DNA of 64,000 bases, taken from Pseudomonas sp. S35 (GTDB taxonomy: Bacteria > Pseudomonadota > Gammaproteobacteria > Pseudomonadales > Pseudomonadaceae). The stretch's first letter is position 1, and every line of letters begins with the position of its first letter. The DNA lies in contig NZ_CP019431.1 in the NCBI RefSeq assembly GCF_009866765.1, positions 5,270,001-5,334,000 on the forward strand, given 5' to 3'. Below are positions 17,870 through 27,217 of the stretch, in pieces. Below the pieces are notes generated by a model. The model ran no database searches. It saw nothing but the letters and a program-made list of their open reading frames with translations, and was not told the DNA's origin. The position numbers were made by a program, and so were the translations under genes.

Positions 17870-20512
17870 ATGCGCGCCAACTCGTCTGAACCACAAGAAA
17901 CCGTCACAGCAGAACAACCGATCAACCCCAAGCGTTTGCGTTGGCTGGATCTGTTGAGCAAGTACCGGCAACCCATCGGGCTGGCGGTCACGCTGTTGCT
18001 GTTCGCCATCGCCTTGATCGCCTGCCGCCACTTGCTGCTGGAGCTGGACCTCTACGCGCTCCACGACTCGATCCTGGAAGTGCCCAAGCCTGCCCTGCTG
18101 GGGGCCTTTGCCGCCGCAGTCGCGGGATTCATCATTCTGCTGGGCTATGAGTTTTCCGGCGCGCGTTACGCCGGGGTGAAGTTGCCGGCCAAGACCCTGG
18201 CTCATGGTGGTTTCACCGCCTTTGCCATTGGCAACGCCATTGGCCTGTCGATGCTCTCGGGCGGTTCCGTGCGTTACCGTCTATATGCACGCCACGGCAT
18301 CGGGGCTTCGGAAGTCGCGCACATGACCGTGTTCGCCAGCCTGGCCTTGGGCTGTGCACTACCGCCGCTGGCGGCATTGGCGACGCTGAGCAACCTGCCG
18401 GCGGCTTCGACTTACCTGCACTTGCCCCAAGGTTTGCTCGGCGGCATCGCCGGCGCGGTGCTACTGCTGTCGGCTGCACTGTGCATCGGCATCTATCGCC
18501 GCCGCTTGCCGGAGCAGCCACTCCCGGACAACCTGCTGGTCAAAGTCGGCCGTCGCACCCTGCGCCTGCCCGGCCGACGCCTGACCTTCCTGCAACTGGT
18601 CATCACCGCCCTGGATGTCGCCGCTGCCGCCACCGTCCTCTATCTATTGCTGCCGGAAGCGCCCCCCTTCGGCCCGTTCCTGCTGGTATACCTGCTGGCT
18701 CTCGCCGCTGGCGTGCTCAGCCATGTTCCGGGCGGTGTCGGGGTGTTCGAAGCGATCTTGCTCGCCGCATTTGCAGACAAGCTCGGCGCCGCGCCATTGG
18801 CCGCGGCCCTGCTGCTGTATCGCATGATTTATGTGGTGTTGCCGCTGCTGATCGCGTGTGTGTTCCTGCTGATCAACGAGGCGCAACGGCTGTTCCAGAC
18901 CCAGCAAAGCCTGCGCGTCGCCTCGGGCCTGGCGGCGCCGGTGTTGGCCGTATTGGTTTTTTTGTCCGGCGTGGTCCTGCTGTTTTCCGGCGCCACGCCG
19001 GAGATCGACTCACGCCTGGAAAACATCGGCTTCCTGATTCCACACCGCCTGATTGATGCCTCGCACTTTGGGGCCAGCCTGATCGGTGTGTTGTGCCTGT
19101 TGCTGGCCCAGGGCCTGCGTCGACGGTTGTCGGCGGCCTGGATGCTGACCATGGTGCTGCTGTTGGTGGGCGCCCTGCTCTCACTGCTCAAAGGTTTCGA
19201 CTGGGAAGAAGCCAGCCTGATGACCATGACGGCGGTGCTACTGGCGATCTTCCGCCGCTCGTTCTACCGTGCCAGCCGCCTGACCGAGCTGCCGTTTTCG
19301 CCGCTGTACCTGGTGGCCAGCGTGTGCGTATTGGGCGCCTCGATCTGGTTGCTGCTGTTTGCCTATCAAGATGTGCCCTACAGCCATCAACTGTGGTGGC
19401 AGTTCACCCTCGACGCCAACGCCCCACGTGGCCTGCGCTCGTTGCTGGGCGCTGCGGTATTGCTGGTGATCGTCTCGCTGACCTGGCTGCTGCGCACTGC
19501 CCGCCCGGTGATTCACCTGCCGACCCCGGACGAACTGGAGCGCGCCAGCAAGATCCTGATGGCCTCGTCCCAGCCCGACGGCGGCCTGGCGCTGACCGGC
19601 GACAAGGCGCTGCTGTTTCACCCCAACGACGAGGCGTTCCTGATGTATGCCCGTCGCGGGCGCAGCTTGGTGGCCTTGTACGACCCGATCGGCCCGACCC
19701 AGCCACGGGCCGAGATGATCTGGCAGTTCCGCGACCTGTGCGACATCCACCACGCACGCCCGGTGTTCTACCAAGTGCGGGCCGAAAACCTGCCGTACTA
19801 CATGGACATCGGCCTCACCGCGATCAAGCTGGGCGAAGAAGCCCGCGTCGACCTGAAACGCTTTGACCTGGAAGCCAAGGGCAAAGAGATGAAGGACTTG
19901 CGCTACACCTGGAACCGTGGCACCCGGGACGGCCTGTCCCTGGAGATCTGTGACCCGGGCACGGCGCCGATGGATGAATTAAAAGTCATCTCGGACGCCT
20001 GGCTTACCGGTAAGAATGTGCGCGAAAAAGGCTTTTCCCTGGGCCGGTTCAGCGACGACTACCTCAAGCACTTTCGTATCGCGATCATTCGCTTCGAAGG
20101 ACGCCCGGTGGCCTTCGCCAACCTGCTTGAGACCTACAATCACGACCTGGCCAGCCTCGACCTGATGCGCGCCCACCCGGATGCGCCCAAGTTGACCATG
20201 GAGTTCATGATGGTCGGCCTGATTCAACACTATAAGAGTCACGGCTACGCCCGTTTCAGCCTTGGCATGGTGCCGCTGTCGGGCCTGCAACCGCGACGTG
20301 GTGCGCCGCTGACCCAACGCCTGGGTTCAATGGTGTTCCGTCGTGGCGAGCAGTTGTATAACTTCCAAGGTTTGCGCCGCTTCAAAGACAAGTTCCAGCC
20401 CGACTGGGAACCCCGTTACATGGCCGTGCCCGCAGGACTTGATCCGCTGGTGGCACTGGCCGATACCGCCGCCCTGATCGCGGGCGGCTTGACTGGATTG
20501 GTGAAACGCTGA
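17870..20512 (+). CDS. mprF: Aminoacyl-phosphatidylglycerol synthase/flippase MprF
   Basis: 880-residue inner-membrane protein. The N-terminal half carries about 14 hydrophobic helices, a flippase-type domain (GNAIGLSMLSGGSVRYRLYA, SHVPGGVGVFEAI). The C-terminal third (from about residue 560) is the cytosolic DUF2156 GNAT-like synthase that transfers an amino acid from charged tRNA to phosphatidylglycerol (GDKALLFHPNDEAFLMY, KGKEMKDLRYTWNR, FMMVGLIQHYKSHGYARFSLGM). In P. aeruginosa the product is alanyl-PG, which lowers sensitivity to cationic peptides. The ATG at 17870 follows CGAGGTG. The stop overlaps the next start (TGATG), matching the PA0920-PA0919 pair. Confidence 0.94.
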   Translation: MRANSSEPQETVTAEQPINPKRLRWLDLLSKYRQPIGLAVTLLLFAIALIACRHLLLELDLYALHDSILEVPKPALLGAFAAAVAGFIILLGYEFSGARYAGVKLPAKTLAHGGFTAFAIGNAIGLSMLSGGSVRYRLYARHGIGASEVAHMTVFASLALGCALPPLAALATLSNLPAASTYLHLPQGLLGGIAGAVLLLSAALCIGIYRRRLPEQPLPDNLLVKVGRRTLRLPGRRLTFLQLVITALDVAAAATVLYLLLPEAPPFGPFLLVYLLALAAGVLSHVPGGVGVFEAILLAAFADKLGAAPLAAALLLYRMIYVVLPLLIACVFLLINEAQRLFQTQQSLRVASGLAAPVLAVLVFLSGVVLLFSGATPEIDSRLENIGFLIPHRLIDASHFGASLIGVLCLLLAQGLRRRLSAAWMLTMVLLLVGALLSLLKGFDWEEASLMTMTAVLLAIFRRSFYRASRLTELPFSPLYLVASVCVLGASIWLLLFAYQDVPYSHQLWWQFTLDANAPRGLRSLLGAAVLLVIVSLTWLLRTARPVIHLPTPDELERASKILMASSQPDGGLALTGDKALLFHPNDEAFLMYARRGRSLVALYDPIGPTQPRAEMIWQFRDLCDIHHARPVFYQVRAENLPYYMDIGLTAIKLGEEARVDLKRFDLEAKGKEMKDLRYTWNRGTRDGLSLEICDPGTAPMDELKVISDAWLTGKNVREKGFSLGRFSDDYLKHFRIAIIRFEGRPVAFANLLETYNHDLASLDLMRAHPDAPKLTMEFMMVGLIQHYKSHGYARFSLGMVPLSGLQPRRGAPLTQRLGSMVFRRGEQLYNFQGLRRFKDKFQPDWEPRYMAVPAGLDPLVALADTAALIAGGLTGLVKR

Positions 20513-21792
20513 TGATTCGACGCTCCTGGCGGTATGTATTGGCCTTTGTAGTGCTGCTCGCCCTGGTCCTGGGCGGCGGCTTCTGGTTTTGGAACCGCCC
20601 TGCCCCGCAGCCGACCCTGGAGCAACTGCCCCAGGCCGATGGCTCAGTGATGACCCGCGTCACCCCAGCCGGCACGCCCAAAGCCCGCGTCGCCGTGGCG
20701 GTGATGGCCGAAGAAACCCTGACCGACAGCCAACTGCTGACCCTGAGCCAGGGTGGCAAGGCGCAGATCGTCCAGGTGATCCTGCCAAAAGATGACTGCA
20801 AGCTGCAGGAACAAGCGCTGCAAAGCGCCCTGGGCCAACTCAAGGGCCCGGCGACGCTGGTCAGCGGCATCGGCCCTGGCGCCGCTCTCGCCTGGCGCTG
20901 GTTGGCCGCACAGAACGACGACAAAGCCAACGCCATCTCCGTCGGCTTCGCCCTGGTGCAGGAAGGCTGCAAGGACCCGCTGCCGAAGACCGCCGCCCAC
21001 GGCAACTGGCTGGTGGCCTGGAATGACAACCCTGACGACGAAAGCGCCAGTTTCGTACGCGATACACCGCGCGCCACCACCAGCATCAGCGACTACGACA
21101 TTCACTACCCGCAAGTGCTGAACAACGAGCTGCGCAAGCAACTGGTAGGCTCGGACAATGGCGGCCTGGCGATTCCCGTGGTTGAAGTGCCGGCGGGCCA
21201 GGCCAAGGACACCGTGACCCTGTTCCTCTCCGGTGACGGCGGCTGGCGTGACCTGGACCGCGATGTCGCTGGCGAAATGGCCAAGATCGGCTACCCGGTG
21301 GTCGGCATCGATACCCTGCGCTACTACTGGCAGCACAAGACGCCCGAACAAAGCGCCAAAGACCTGACTGAGCTGATGCAGCATTACCGGCAGAAATGGG
21401 GCACCAAGCGCTTCGTGCTGACCGGTTACTCCTTCGGCGCCGACGTGTTGCCGGCGATCTACAACCGCATGCCGGAGAACGAGCAACAGCGTGTCGACGC
21501 GATCATCCTGCTGGCGTTCGCCCGCACGGGCAGCTTTGAAATCGAAGTGGAAGGCTGGCTGGGCAACGCCGGCAAAGAAGCCGCGACCGGTCCGGAAATG
21601 GCCAAGCTGCCGCCTGAGAAAGTGGTGTGCATCTATGGCGCCGAAGAAGTCGACGAGAGTGGCTGCACCGACAAGACGGCCGTGGGTGAAGCGCTGAAGC
21701 TGCCCGGTGGGCATCACTTCGATGAGAACTACCCGGCGCTGGCCCAGCGGTTGGTGGATATCATCGTCAAGCACCAGGCCAAGGCCGAGTAA
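20512..21792 (+). CDS. AcvB/VirJ-type periplasmic hydrolase
   Basis: 426 residues with an N-terminal signal or anchor helix (YVLAFVVLLALVLGGGFWFW, about 8-27) and a C-terminal alpha/beta-hydrolase VirJ domain with GDGGWRDLDRDVAGEMAK and nucleophile S307 in GYSFGAD. The P. aeruginosa homologue beside mprF hydrolyses alanyl-phosphatidylglycerol in the periplasm, so this protein probably reverses or tunes the MprF modification. It is translationally coupled to mprF by a one-base overlap. Confidence 0.9.
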   Translation: MIRRSWRYVLAFVVLLALVLGGGFWFWNRPAPQPTLEQLPQADGSVMTRVTPAGTPKARVAVAVMAEETLTDSQLLTLSQGGKAQIVQVILPKDDCKLQEQALQSALGQLKGPATLVSGIGPGAALAWRWLAAQNDDKANAISVGFALVQEGCKDPLPKTAAHGNWLVAWNDNPDDESASFVRDTPRATTSISDYDIHYPQVLNNELRKQLVGSDNGGLAIPVVEVPAGQAKDTVTLFLSGDGGWRDLDRDVAGEMAKIGYPVVGIDTLRYYWQHKTPEQSAKDLTELMQHYRQKWGTKRFVLTGYSFGADVLPAIYNRMPENEQQRVDAIILLAFARTGSFEIEVEGWLGNAGKEAATGPEMAKLPPEKVVCIYGAEEVDESGCTDKTAVGEALKLPGGHHFDENYPALAQRLVDIIVKHQAKAE

Positions 21793-21813
21793 TTCCGGGC
21801 TGTACGCCAAACA

Positions 21814-21847
21814 AACTGTGGGAGGGGGCTTGCCCCCTCCCACAGTT
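21814..21847. repeat. Perfect REP palindrome, likely bidirectional terminator
   Basis: AACTGTGGGAGGGGGC, TT, and the exact complement: a 16-bp perfect stem between the convergent virJ-type gene and recJ, with TTGTTTTG following on the plus strand. Confidence 0.85.
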
Positions 21848-21868
21848 GTTTTGTGGTGTCAGTGAGGT

Positions 21869-23578
21869 TTAACGCGGTTCGATGTGGGCAATCATCAGTT
21901 GCACGGTTTCATTGCCACGAAACTCGTTCACGTCCAGCTTGTAAGCGAGCTCCACCCAGCGCACGGTCGGGTTCGGCCAGACCTCACGATCCACGCCAAA
22001 CGCAATACCATCAAGCTTGACCGACCCGCATTCACTTTTGAGCACCACCTTCAAGTGCCGCTCCCCCACCACACGCTGCTCCACCAACTGAAACACGCCG
22101 TGGAACAACGGCTCGGGAAAGTGCTGCCCCCACGGCCCGGCATGCCGCAAGGCGCGGGCCAGTTCCAGGTGAAATTCTTCCACCGCCAGGGTGCCGTCAG
22201 AGAGCAAGCGACCGGTGAGGTCTTCTTCACGCAGTTGCCGACGCACTTCGGCATCAAAGGCTTCGGCAAACAGTGGGAAATTCGCCTCGGGCAACGTCAG
22301 ACCCGCCGCCATCGCGTGGCCGCCGTACTTGGCGATCAGAGAGGGATGCTGGCTGGCGACCACCGCCAGGGCATCACGGATGTGAAAACCCGGCACGGAG
22401 CGCCCTGAGCCCTTGAGCAGGCCATCACCGGCGTCGGCGAAGGCAATGGTCGGGCGAAAATAACGCTCTTTCATACGCGACGCCAGGATACCGATCACGC
22501 CCTGATGCCATTCCGGGTCGAACAGGCACAGACCGTAAGGCATCGATTCCACCGGCAGGTCCTTGAGCTGGGCCAGGGCTTCGCGCTGCATGCCTTGCTC
22601 GATGGATTTACGGTCCTGGTTCATGCCATCCAACTGCGCAGCCATTTCCCGCGCCGCCGCGAAGTCCGTGGTGAGCAGGCATTCGATGCCCAGGCTCATG
22701 TCGTCCAGGCGCCCGGCGGCGTTGAGCCGTGGCCCAACGATAAAGCCCAGGTCGGTAGAGGTGATGCGCGCGGCGTCACGCTTGGCCACTTCAAGGATGG
22801 CCTTGATCCCCGGCCGGGCGCGACCGGCACGAATGCGCTCCAGGCCCTGATGCACCAGGATGCGGTTGTTGGCGTCCAGCGGTACCACGTCGGCAACACT
22901 GCCCAGGGCGACCAGATCAAGAAGATCGCCGATGTTCGGTTGCGGTTTATTTGCATACCAGCCCATATCGCGCAGGCGTGCGCGCAAAGCCATCAGCACA
23001 TAAAAAATCACACCCACGCCAGCCAAGGCCTTGCTGGGAAATTCACAACCTGGCTGGTTCGGGTTGACGATGGCATCCGCCGCCGGCAACTCGTCACCTG
23101 GCAAGTGGTGGTCGGTGACCAACACCTGCAACCCCGCCGCTTTCGCCGCGGCCACGCCTTCGACGCTGGAGATGCCGTTGTCCACGGTAATCAGCAACTG
23201 GGGCTCGCGCTGCAAGGCCACTGCGACGATTTCCGGGGTCAGGCCGTAGCCGTATTCGAAACGGTTGGGCACCAGGTAATCGACATGGGCCGCGCCAAGC
23301 AAACGCAGGCCCAAGGTGCCCACGGTACTGGCGGTGGCGCCATCGGCGTCGAAGTCGCCAACGATCAGGATGCGCTGGCGCTGCTCCAGGGCCGTCACCA
23401 GCAGATCAACCGCCGCGTCGATACCCTTGAGCTGCTGATAGGGAATCAACCGCGCCAGGCTTTTATCCAGCTCGGCCTCGGACTGCACCCCCCGTGCGGC
23501 GTAGAGACGGGTCAACAGCGGCGGCAGGTCGCCGAGAAATGGCAGGACGGCAGGCAACGGGCGGGGATCGATACGCAT
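21869..23578 (-). CDS. recJ: Single-strand-specific 5'-3' exonuclease RecJ
   Basis: 569 residues. DHH-family metal-binding motifs are IVGDFDADGATAST (D75, D77, D79), TVDNGISS and TDHHLPG (D156 to H158), followed by the DHHA1 domain (GSGRSVPGFHIRDAL, KYGGHAMAAGLTL) and a C-terminal OB-fold. It resects DNA in recombination and mismatch or base-excision repair. The ATG at 23578 gives the usual MRIDPRPLP start; the frame is open further upstream across a REP sequence, which is not likely coding. The ribosome-binding site is weak. Confidence 0.96.
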   Translation of the reverse strand: MRIDPRPLPAVLPFLGDLPPLLTRLYAARGVQSEAELDKSLARLIPYQQLKGIDAAVDLLVTALEQRQRILIVGDFDADGATASTVGTLGLRLLGAAHVDYLVPNRFEYGYGLTPEIVAVALQREPQLLITVDNGISSVEGVAAAKAAGLQVLVTDHHLPGDELPAADAIVNPNQPGCEFPSKALAGVGVIFYVLMALRARLRDMGWYANKPQPNIGDLLDLVALGSVADVVPLDANNRILVHQGLERIRAGRARPGIKAILEVAKRDAARITSTDLGFIVGPRLNAAGRLDDMSLGIECLLTTDFAAAREMAAQLDGMNQDRKSIEQGMQREALAQLKDLPVESMPYGLCLFDPEWHQGVIGILASRMKERYFRPTIAFADAGDGLLKGSGRSVPGFHIRDALAVVASQHPSLIAKYGGHAMAAGLTLPEANFPLFAEAFDAEVRRQLREEDLTGRLLSDGTLAVEEFHLELARALRHAGPWGQHFPEPLFHGVFQLVEQRVVGERHLKVVLKSECGSVKLDGIAFGVDREVWPNPTVRWVELAYKLDVNEFRGNETVQLMIAHIEPR

Positions 23579-23644
23579 GGGGTGACGGGAGCTTCTCTTC
23601 AATAAAACGGTTAAACGACAATCCTGAAGGCAACACAGATCAAA

Positions 23645-23672
23645 TATGGGAGGGGCAGGCCCTCCCCACATT
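23645..23672. repeat. REP palindrome between yaeQ and recJ
   Basis: TGGGAGGGGCAGGCCCTCCCCACA, a short variant of the same palindrome, with a seven-bp GGGAGGG/CCCTCCC core, in the 96-base gap. Confidence 0.75.
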
Positions 23673-23674
23673 GT

Positions 23675-24217
23675 TCAACCGCGTTCGCCGACCAGCCATT
23701 GCAGTTGCACTTCATGCTGGCCACGGTCATCGGTGACGAAGATCGTGCCTTCGCTGATCATCACATCCCACTTGATGACACGGGGCATGTCCTTGGCCAG
23801 CACCTCCAGGATTTCCTGGGGCACCGCGGCGATGTGCACGTTCTTCAGGTTGTTGGCCACCGGCACCACTTTGCCTTCCCATACGCGCAAGCTGCCGTAT
23901 GCCAGCAGACTGGTGCGCTCGGTGCGACGTGAGCACCAGGTCAGGCGGTCGGCATCGGGCTGGCCGACTTCGATCCAGTGCAGAACCCGATCATCCAGGC
24001 TTTTTTCCCACAGGGCTGGTTCGTCTACATCTGACAAGCCACGACCAAACGCCAATTGCTCGTTGTAAAACAGGGCATAGGCCAGCAAGCGCACGGTCAT
24101 GCGCTCTTCGGTTTCCGAAGGGTGACGGGCGATGGTCTGTTTGACGCTCTCGTACACCGAACGATCAAGGTCGGTGAGGTTGAGTTCGAATTTGTAGGTC
24201 GTGGACGGCTGGGCCAT
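23675..24217 (-). CDS. yaeQ: YaeQ family protein
   Basis: 180 residues, full family length, with the typical start MAQPSTTYKFELNLTDLDR and TVRLLAYALFYNEQLAFGRG and DRVLHWIEVGQPDADRL. YaeQ has a PD-(D/E)XK nuclease-like fold but its role is unknown; E. coli yaeQ was found as a multicopy suppressor of an rfaH haemolysin defect. It is transcribed toward recJ. Confidence 0.92.
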   Translation of the reverse strand: MAQPSTTYKFELNLTDLDRSVYESVKQTIARHPSETEERMTVRLLAYALFYNEQLAFGRGLSDVDEPALWEKSLDDRVLHWIEVGQPDADRLTWCSRRTERTSLLAYGSLRVWEGKVVPVANNLKNVHIAAVPQEILEVLAKDMPRVIKWDVMISEGTIFVTDDRGQHEVQLQWLVGERG

Positions 24218-24364
24218 GAACGGGCTTCTAGAGACAGGGAAAGGCGGCCAGTCTAACCGATGGCGGGGCCATTCACCGAATCCTGCGCTGCATCATCCTT
24301 ATCCCTGGCCGCTCGCCTATGTTAAAAGGCTTCACACACCCGCTCTGCGTAGCCAAGGATCCTC

Positions 24365-25564
24365 ATGTCGTTTAATGCCAAACCGCTTGCCGGCCTGAAA
24401 GTCATCGAACTCGGCACCCTGATCGCCGGCCCGTTCGCTTCGCGTATTTGCGCTGAATTCGGCGCCGAAGTCATCAAGGTCGAATCCCCGGACGGCGGTG
24501 ACCCGTTGCGCAAATGGCGCAAATTGTATGAAGGCACCTCGCTGTGGTGGTTCGTGCAGGCGCGCAACAAAAAGTCGCTGACGCTGAACCTCAAGCACCC
24601 GGACGGCCTGGCAATTCTCAAGCAACTGCTGGCCGACGCCGACATCCTCATCGAGAACTTTCGCCCCGGTGTGCTGGAAAAGCTTGGCCTGAGCTGGGAA
24701 ACCCTGCACGCGCTGAACCCGAAACTGGTGATGGTGCGGCTCTCGGGCTTCGGCCAGACCGGGCCGATGAAAGACCAGCCGGGGTTTGGTGCCGTCGGTG
24801 AATCCATGGGCGGGCTGCGTTACATCACCGGTTTCGAGGACCGCCCGCCGGTGCGCACCGGGATCTCCATTGGCGACTCCATCGCCGCCTTGTGGGCGGT
24901 GATCGGGGCGTTGATGGCGCTGCGTCATCGTGAAGTGAACGGCGGCGTCGGCCAGGTGGTGGATGTGGCGCTGTATGAAGCCATCTTCGCGATGATGGAA
25001 AGCATGATCCCCGAGTTCGACGTGTTCGGGTTCATTCGCGAGCGCACCGGCAACATCATGCCCGGCATTACACCGTCCTCGATCCACACCAGCGCGGACG
25101 GCAAGCACGTGCAGATCGGCGCCAACGGCGATGCCATCTTCAAGCGCTTCATGAGTGCCATCGGCCGTGAAGACCTGGCGAACGACCCACAACTGGCCAG
25201 CAATGACGGGCGCGATGGCCGTCGTGATGAGCTGTATGGCGTGATTGATCGCTGGGTCAACTCGCTGTCACTGGAGCAGGTGGTGGAACAACTGAACAAG
25301 GCCGAGGTGCCCGCCAGTCGGATCTACAGTGCCGAAGACATGCTCGGTGACCCGCAATTCCTGGCACGGGAGATGTTCCTCAAGGCTCAGTTACCCGACG
25401 GCAAGGACTTCAAGATGCCGGGTATCGTGCCCAAGCTGTCAGATACACCCGGCAGTTGCGAGTGGGTCGGGCCGCAGTTGGGCGAACACAACAGTGTGTT
25501 GCTCAACGAGCTGGGCTACGACGCCGCAGCCATTACCCGTTTACGTGAACAAGGGGCGATCTGA
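24365..25564 (+). CDS. CaiB/BaiF family CoA-transferase
   Basis: 399-residue class III CoA-transferase, a cytosolic enzyme that moves CoA between carboxylic acids. It opens LAGLKVIELGTLIAGPFASR and has VESPDGGDPLRKWR, the conserved LNLKHPDG and ILIENFRPGVLEKLGL stretches, and the catalytic Asp at about D171 (SIGDSIAAL). AAGGA precedes the ATG. The actual acid substrate is not deducible; no catabolic cluster surrounds it. Confidence 0.92.
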   Translation: MSFNAKPLAGLKVIELGTLIAGPFASRICAEFGAEVIKVESPDGGDPLRKWRKLYEGTSLWWFVQARNKKSLTLNLKHPDGLAILKQLLADADILIENFRPGVLEKLGLSWETLHALNPKLVMVRLSGFGQTGPMKDQPGFGAVGESMGGLRYITGFEDRPPVRTGISIGDSIAALWAVIGALMALRHREVNGGVGQVVDVALYEAIFAMMESMIPEFDVFGFIRERTGNIMPGITPSSIHTSADGKHVQIGANGDAIFKRFMSAIGREDLANDPQLASNDGRDGRRDELYGVIDRWVNSLSLEQVVEQLNKAEVPASRIYSAEDMLGDPQFLAREMFLKAQLPDGKDFKMPGIVPKLSDTPGSCEWVGPQLGEHNSVLLNELGYDAAAITRLREQGAI

Positions 25565-25580
25565 TGGCTAACTCAAGATA

Positions 25581-26450
25581 ATGGCGCGTCGCTGGCTGCT
25601 GGGCCTCTGTGCACCGTTGCTCGGACTTCTACCGCTGCCTGCCCAGGCGGCGGACATCCTGACCTGGCTGATCCGCGACCTGCCGCCGCTGACCATTTTC
25701 GACGGCCCGCAGAAGGGCCAGGGCGCGATCGACGAATTGCTGCCGATGCTGATGGAGCGCCTGCCCGAGTACCAGCACAAGATTCTGCACGTCAACCGTG
25801 CGCGGGGCCTGCAAATGCTGCAGACAACCGCCCTGACCTGCGACCCCACCATGCTGTGGACGCCGGAGCGGGCCAAGTGGGTGGTGTATTCACGCCCGGC
25901 GTTTTCCATCGTCAGCAACGGCGTGGTGGTACGCCAGGACCGCCGTGACGTGCTCGCGCCGCTTGTCGCACAGCAGCGGGTCGACCTCACGGCGCTCCTG
26001 CTGGATAACCGCGCACGCCTGGGCGTGGTGGCCGAGCGCAGCTATGGGACGTTCATCGATGAAGCGCTGGAGCACACAGACGCACATAATCGCGTGCTGC
26101 ACTACGGCAACGACGCCCTGGGCAGCCTGCTGCAAATGCAGCGATTGGGGCGCCTGGAAGCCGTGCTGGGCTACTGGACTGAAATTCGCTATCACGCCCT
26201 GCGCCAGGGTATTGATCCGCTGACGTTGGCGTTCTATCCGATTGCCGGCTCCCTGCCCTACCAGCGCGTTCATGTCGGTTGCTCCAATACGCCCCAGGGC
26301 CACCAAGCGATTGAACACATCAATCAGGTGTTGAGCGAGCTGCCCCAGGCTCGACTCCTGCACTCCTACGCCGCCTGGCTCGACCCGACGCTGCGTGCGC
26401 AATACCTGATCGACCACCCCCGGTTCTACCAGGACGTACCCACACCCTGA
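25581..26450 (+). CDS. Periplasmic solute-binding-like protein (TIGR02285-type)
   Basis: 289 residues with a signal peptide (MARRWLLGLCAPLLGLLPLP, cut after AQAA). The mature part is a type 2 periplasmic binding fold resembling amino-acid-binding proteins (SBP_bac_3): LTWLIRDLPPLTIFDG, the ligand-site arginine region HVNRARGLQML, and VHVGCSNTPQGHQAIEHIN. No permease or ATPase is adjacent, so it may be a stand-alone sensor-type protein. It starts 16 bases after the CoA-transferase; a clear ribosome-binding site is lacking. Confidence 0.75.
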   Translation: MARRWLLGLCAPLLGLLPLPAQAADILTWLIRDLPPLTIFDGPQKGQGAIDELLPMLMERLPEYQHKILHVNRARGLQMLQTTALTCDPTMLWTPERAKWVVYSRPAFSIVSNGVVVRQDRRDVLAPLVAQQRVDLTALLLDNRARLGVVAERSYGTFIDEALEHTDAHNRVLHYGNDALGSLLQMQRLGRLEAVLGYWTEIRYHALRQGIDPLTLAFYPIAGSLPYQRVHVGCSNTPQGHQAIEHINQVLSELPQARLLHSYAAWLDPTLRAQYLIDHPRFYQDVPTP

Positions 26451-26469
26451 CAAATCGCGGGCAAAAAGA

Positions 26470-26501
26470 AACCCCGAAGCGTGGGGAGACACTTCGGGGT
26501 T
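26470..26501 (-). terminator. Intrinsic terminator (leftward)
   Basis: AACCCCGAAG / CTTCGGGGTT perfect 10-bp stem with a 12-base loop. On the minus strand it is followed by TCTTTTTGC, so it ends the DUF3509 transcript. On the plus strand it can still stop the preceding binding-protein gene. Confidence 0.75.
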
Positions 26502-26620
26502 AAACGTGGCCAACAAAGACCAGTACAGCAAGCCACAAACACCGGAGCACAATGTTTGCTCTTGCTGTTACAAAATCTGACCGGCCATGCCGTCGGAAGT
26601 TTCCATCGATAAACAATTCT

Positions 26621-26905
26621 TCATGCGCGGGCAGCGCCGCGAGTCTGGGCAGCGTTGCGCAAGGCCGCGATGACCGAGGGCTCCAGGCGCCCTTCGGCAA
26701 TTTTGATGTCGCGCAGCAAGCAGTCCACGACGTCCACCAGCACGCGTTTATCCAGCAATTGCGCCCGGTCCACTTCACGCTCGACCACAATCGCGCCAGT
26801 AGGGTTCTTCACGGTTACCAGGCACTCGTCCTGCACACCCGCAGTGGTCAGCGTGACCTGATAAGGGCTCAGTGCTTCTTCGAGCAATAGGCTGATACTT
26901 TCCAT
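26621..26905 (-). CDS. DUF3509 family protein
   Basis: 94 residues starting MESISLLLEEALSPYQVTL, typical of the Pseudomonas-specific DUF3509 family. Further features are QDECLVTVKNPTGAIVVEREV and a C-terminal helix (LLDKRVLVDVVDCLLRDIKIAEG). It has no signal or membrane segment, so is likely a small cytosolic protein of unknown function. A GTG four codons earlier (26917) is an alternative start. Confidence 0.8.
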   Translation of the reverse strand: MESISLLLEEALSPYQVTLTTAGVQDECLVTVKNPTGAIVVEREVDRAQLLDKRVLVDVVDCLLRDIKIAEGRLEPSVIAALRNAAQTRGAARA

Positions 26906-27217
26906 CTCGATCACCACTCAATAGTTCGGGAACAATCGTTTCAACGGGAGCTGCGTCTATCCTAAGTGACTGGTTGTCACGTAGGAAAGTTCGCTTTTTC
27001 GTACTTGTGACGTTGCCGGGGATGACGTATCCAGCATGCGCTTGCAACATGACAAGCAAAAAACGGCGGCACATAAATGCTTACGTAGTGGGCCGCTATT
27101 TTGGGGTTTGCCGGGCGCTGAGGCTAAGGCTGAATCCTATACTCGGTGAGCGCTGATCACGCTGCTATGCGGGCAAAAGCGCATGTCACAAGGCCCTTAT
27201 TGCGAAGGATAAAGAAG
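26906..27217. other. 312-base divergent intergenic region
   Basis: This gap lies between the leftward DUF3509 gene and the rightward coiled-coil gene. It is moderately AT-rich and contains an imperfect inverted repeat, GTCACGTA near 26977 with TACTTGTGAC near 27001, and a TATACT at 27138-27143 without a convincing -35. I see no gene or RNA that can be supported. Confidence 0.4.
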
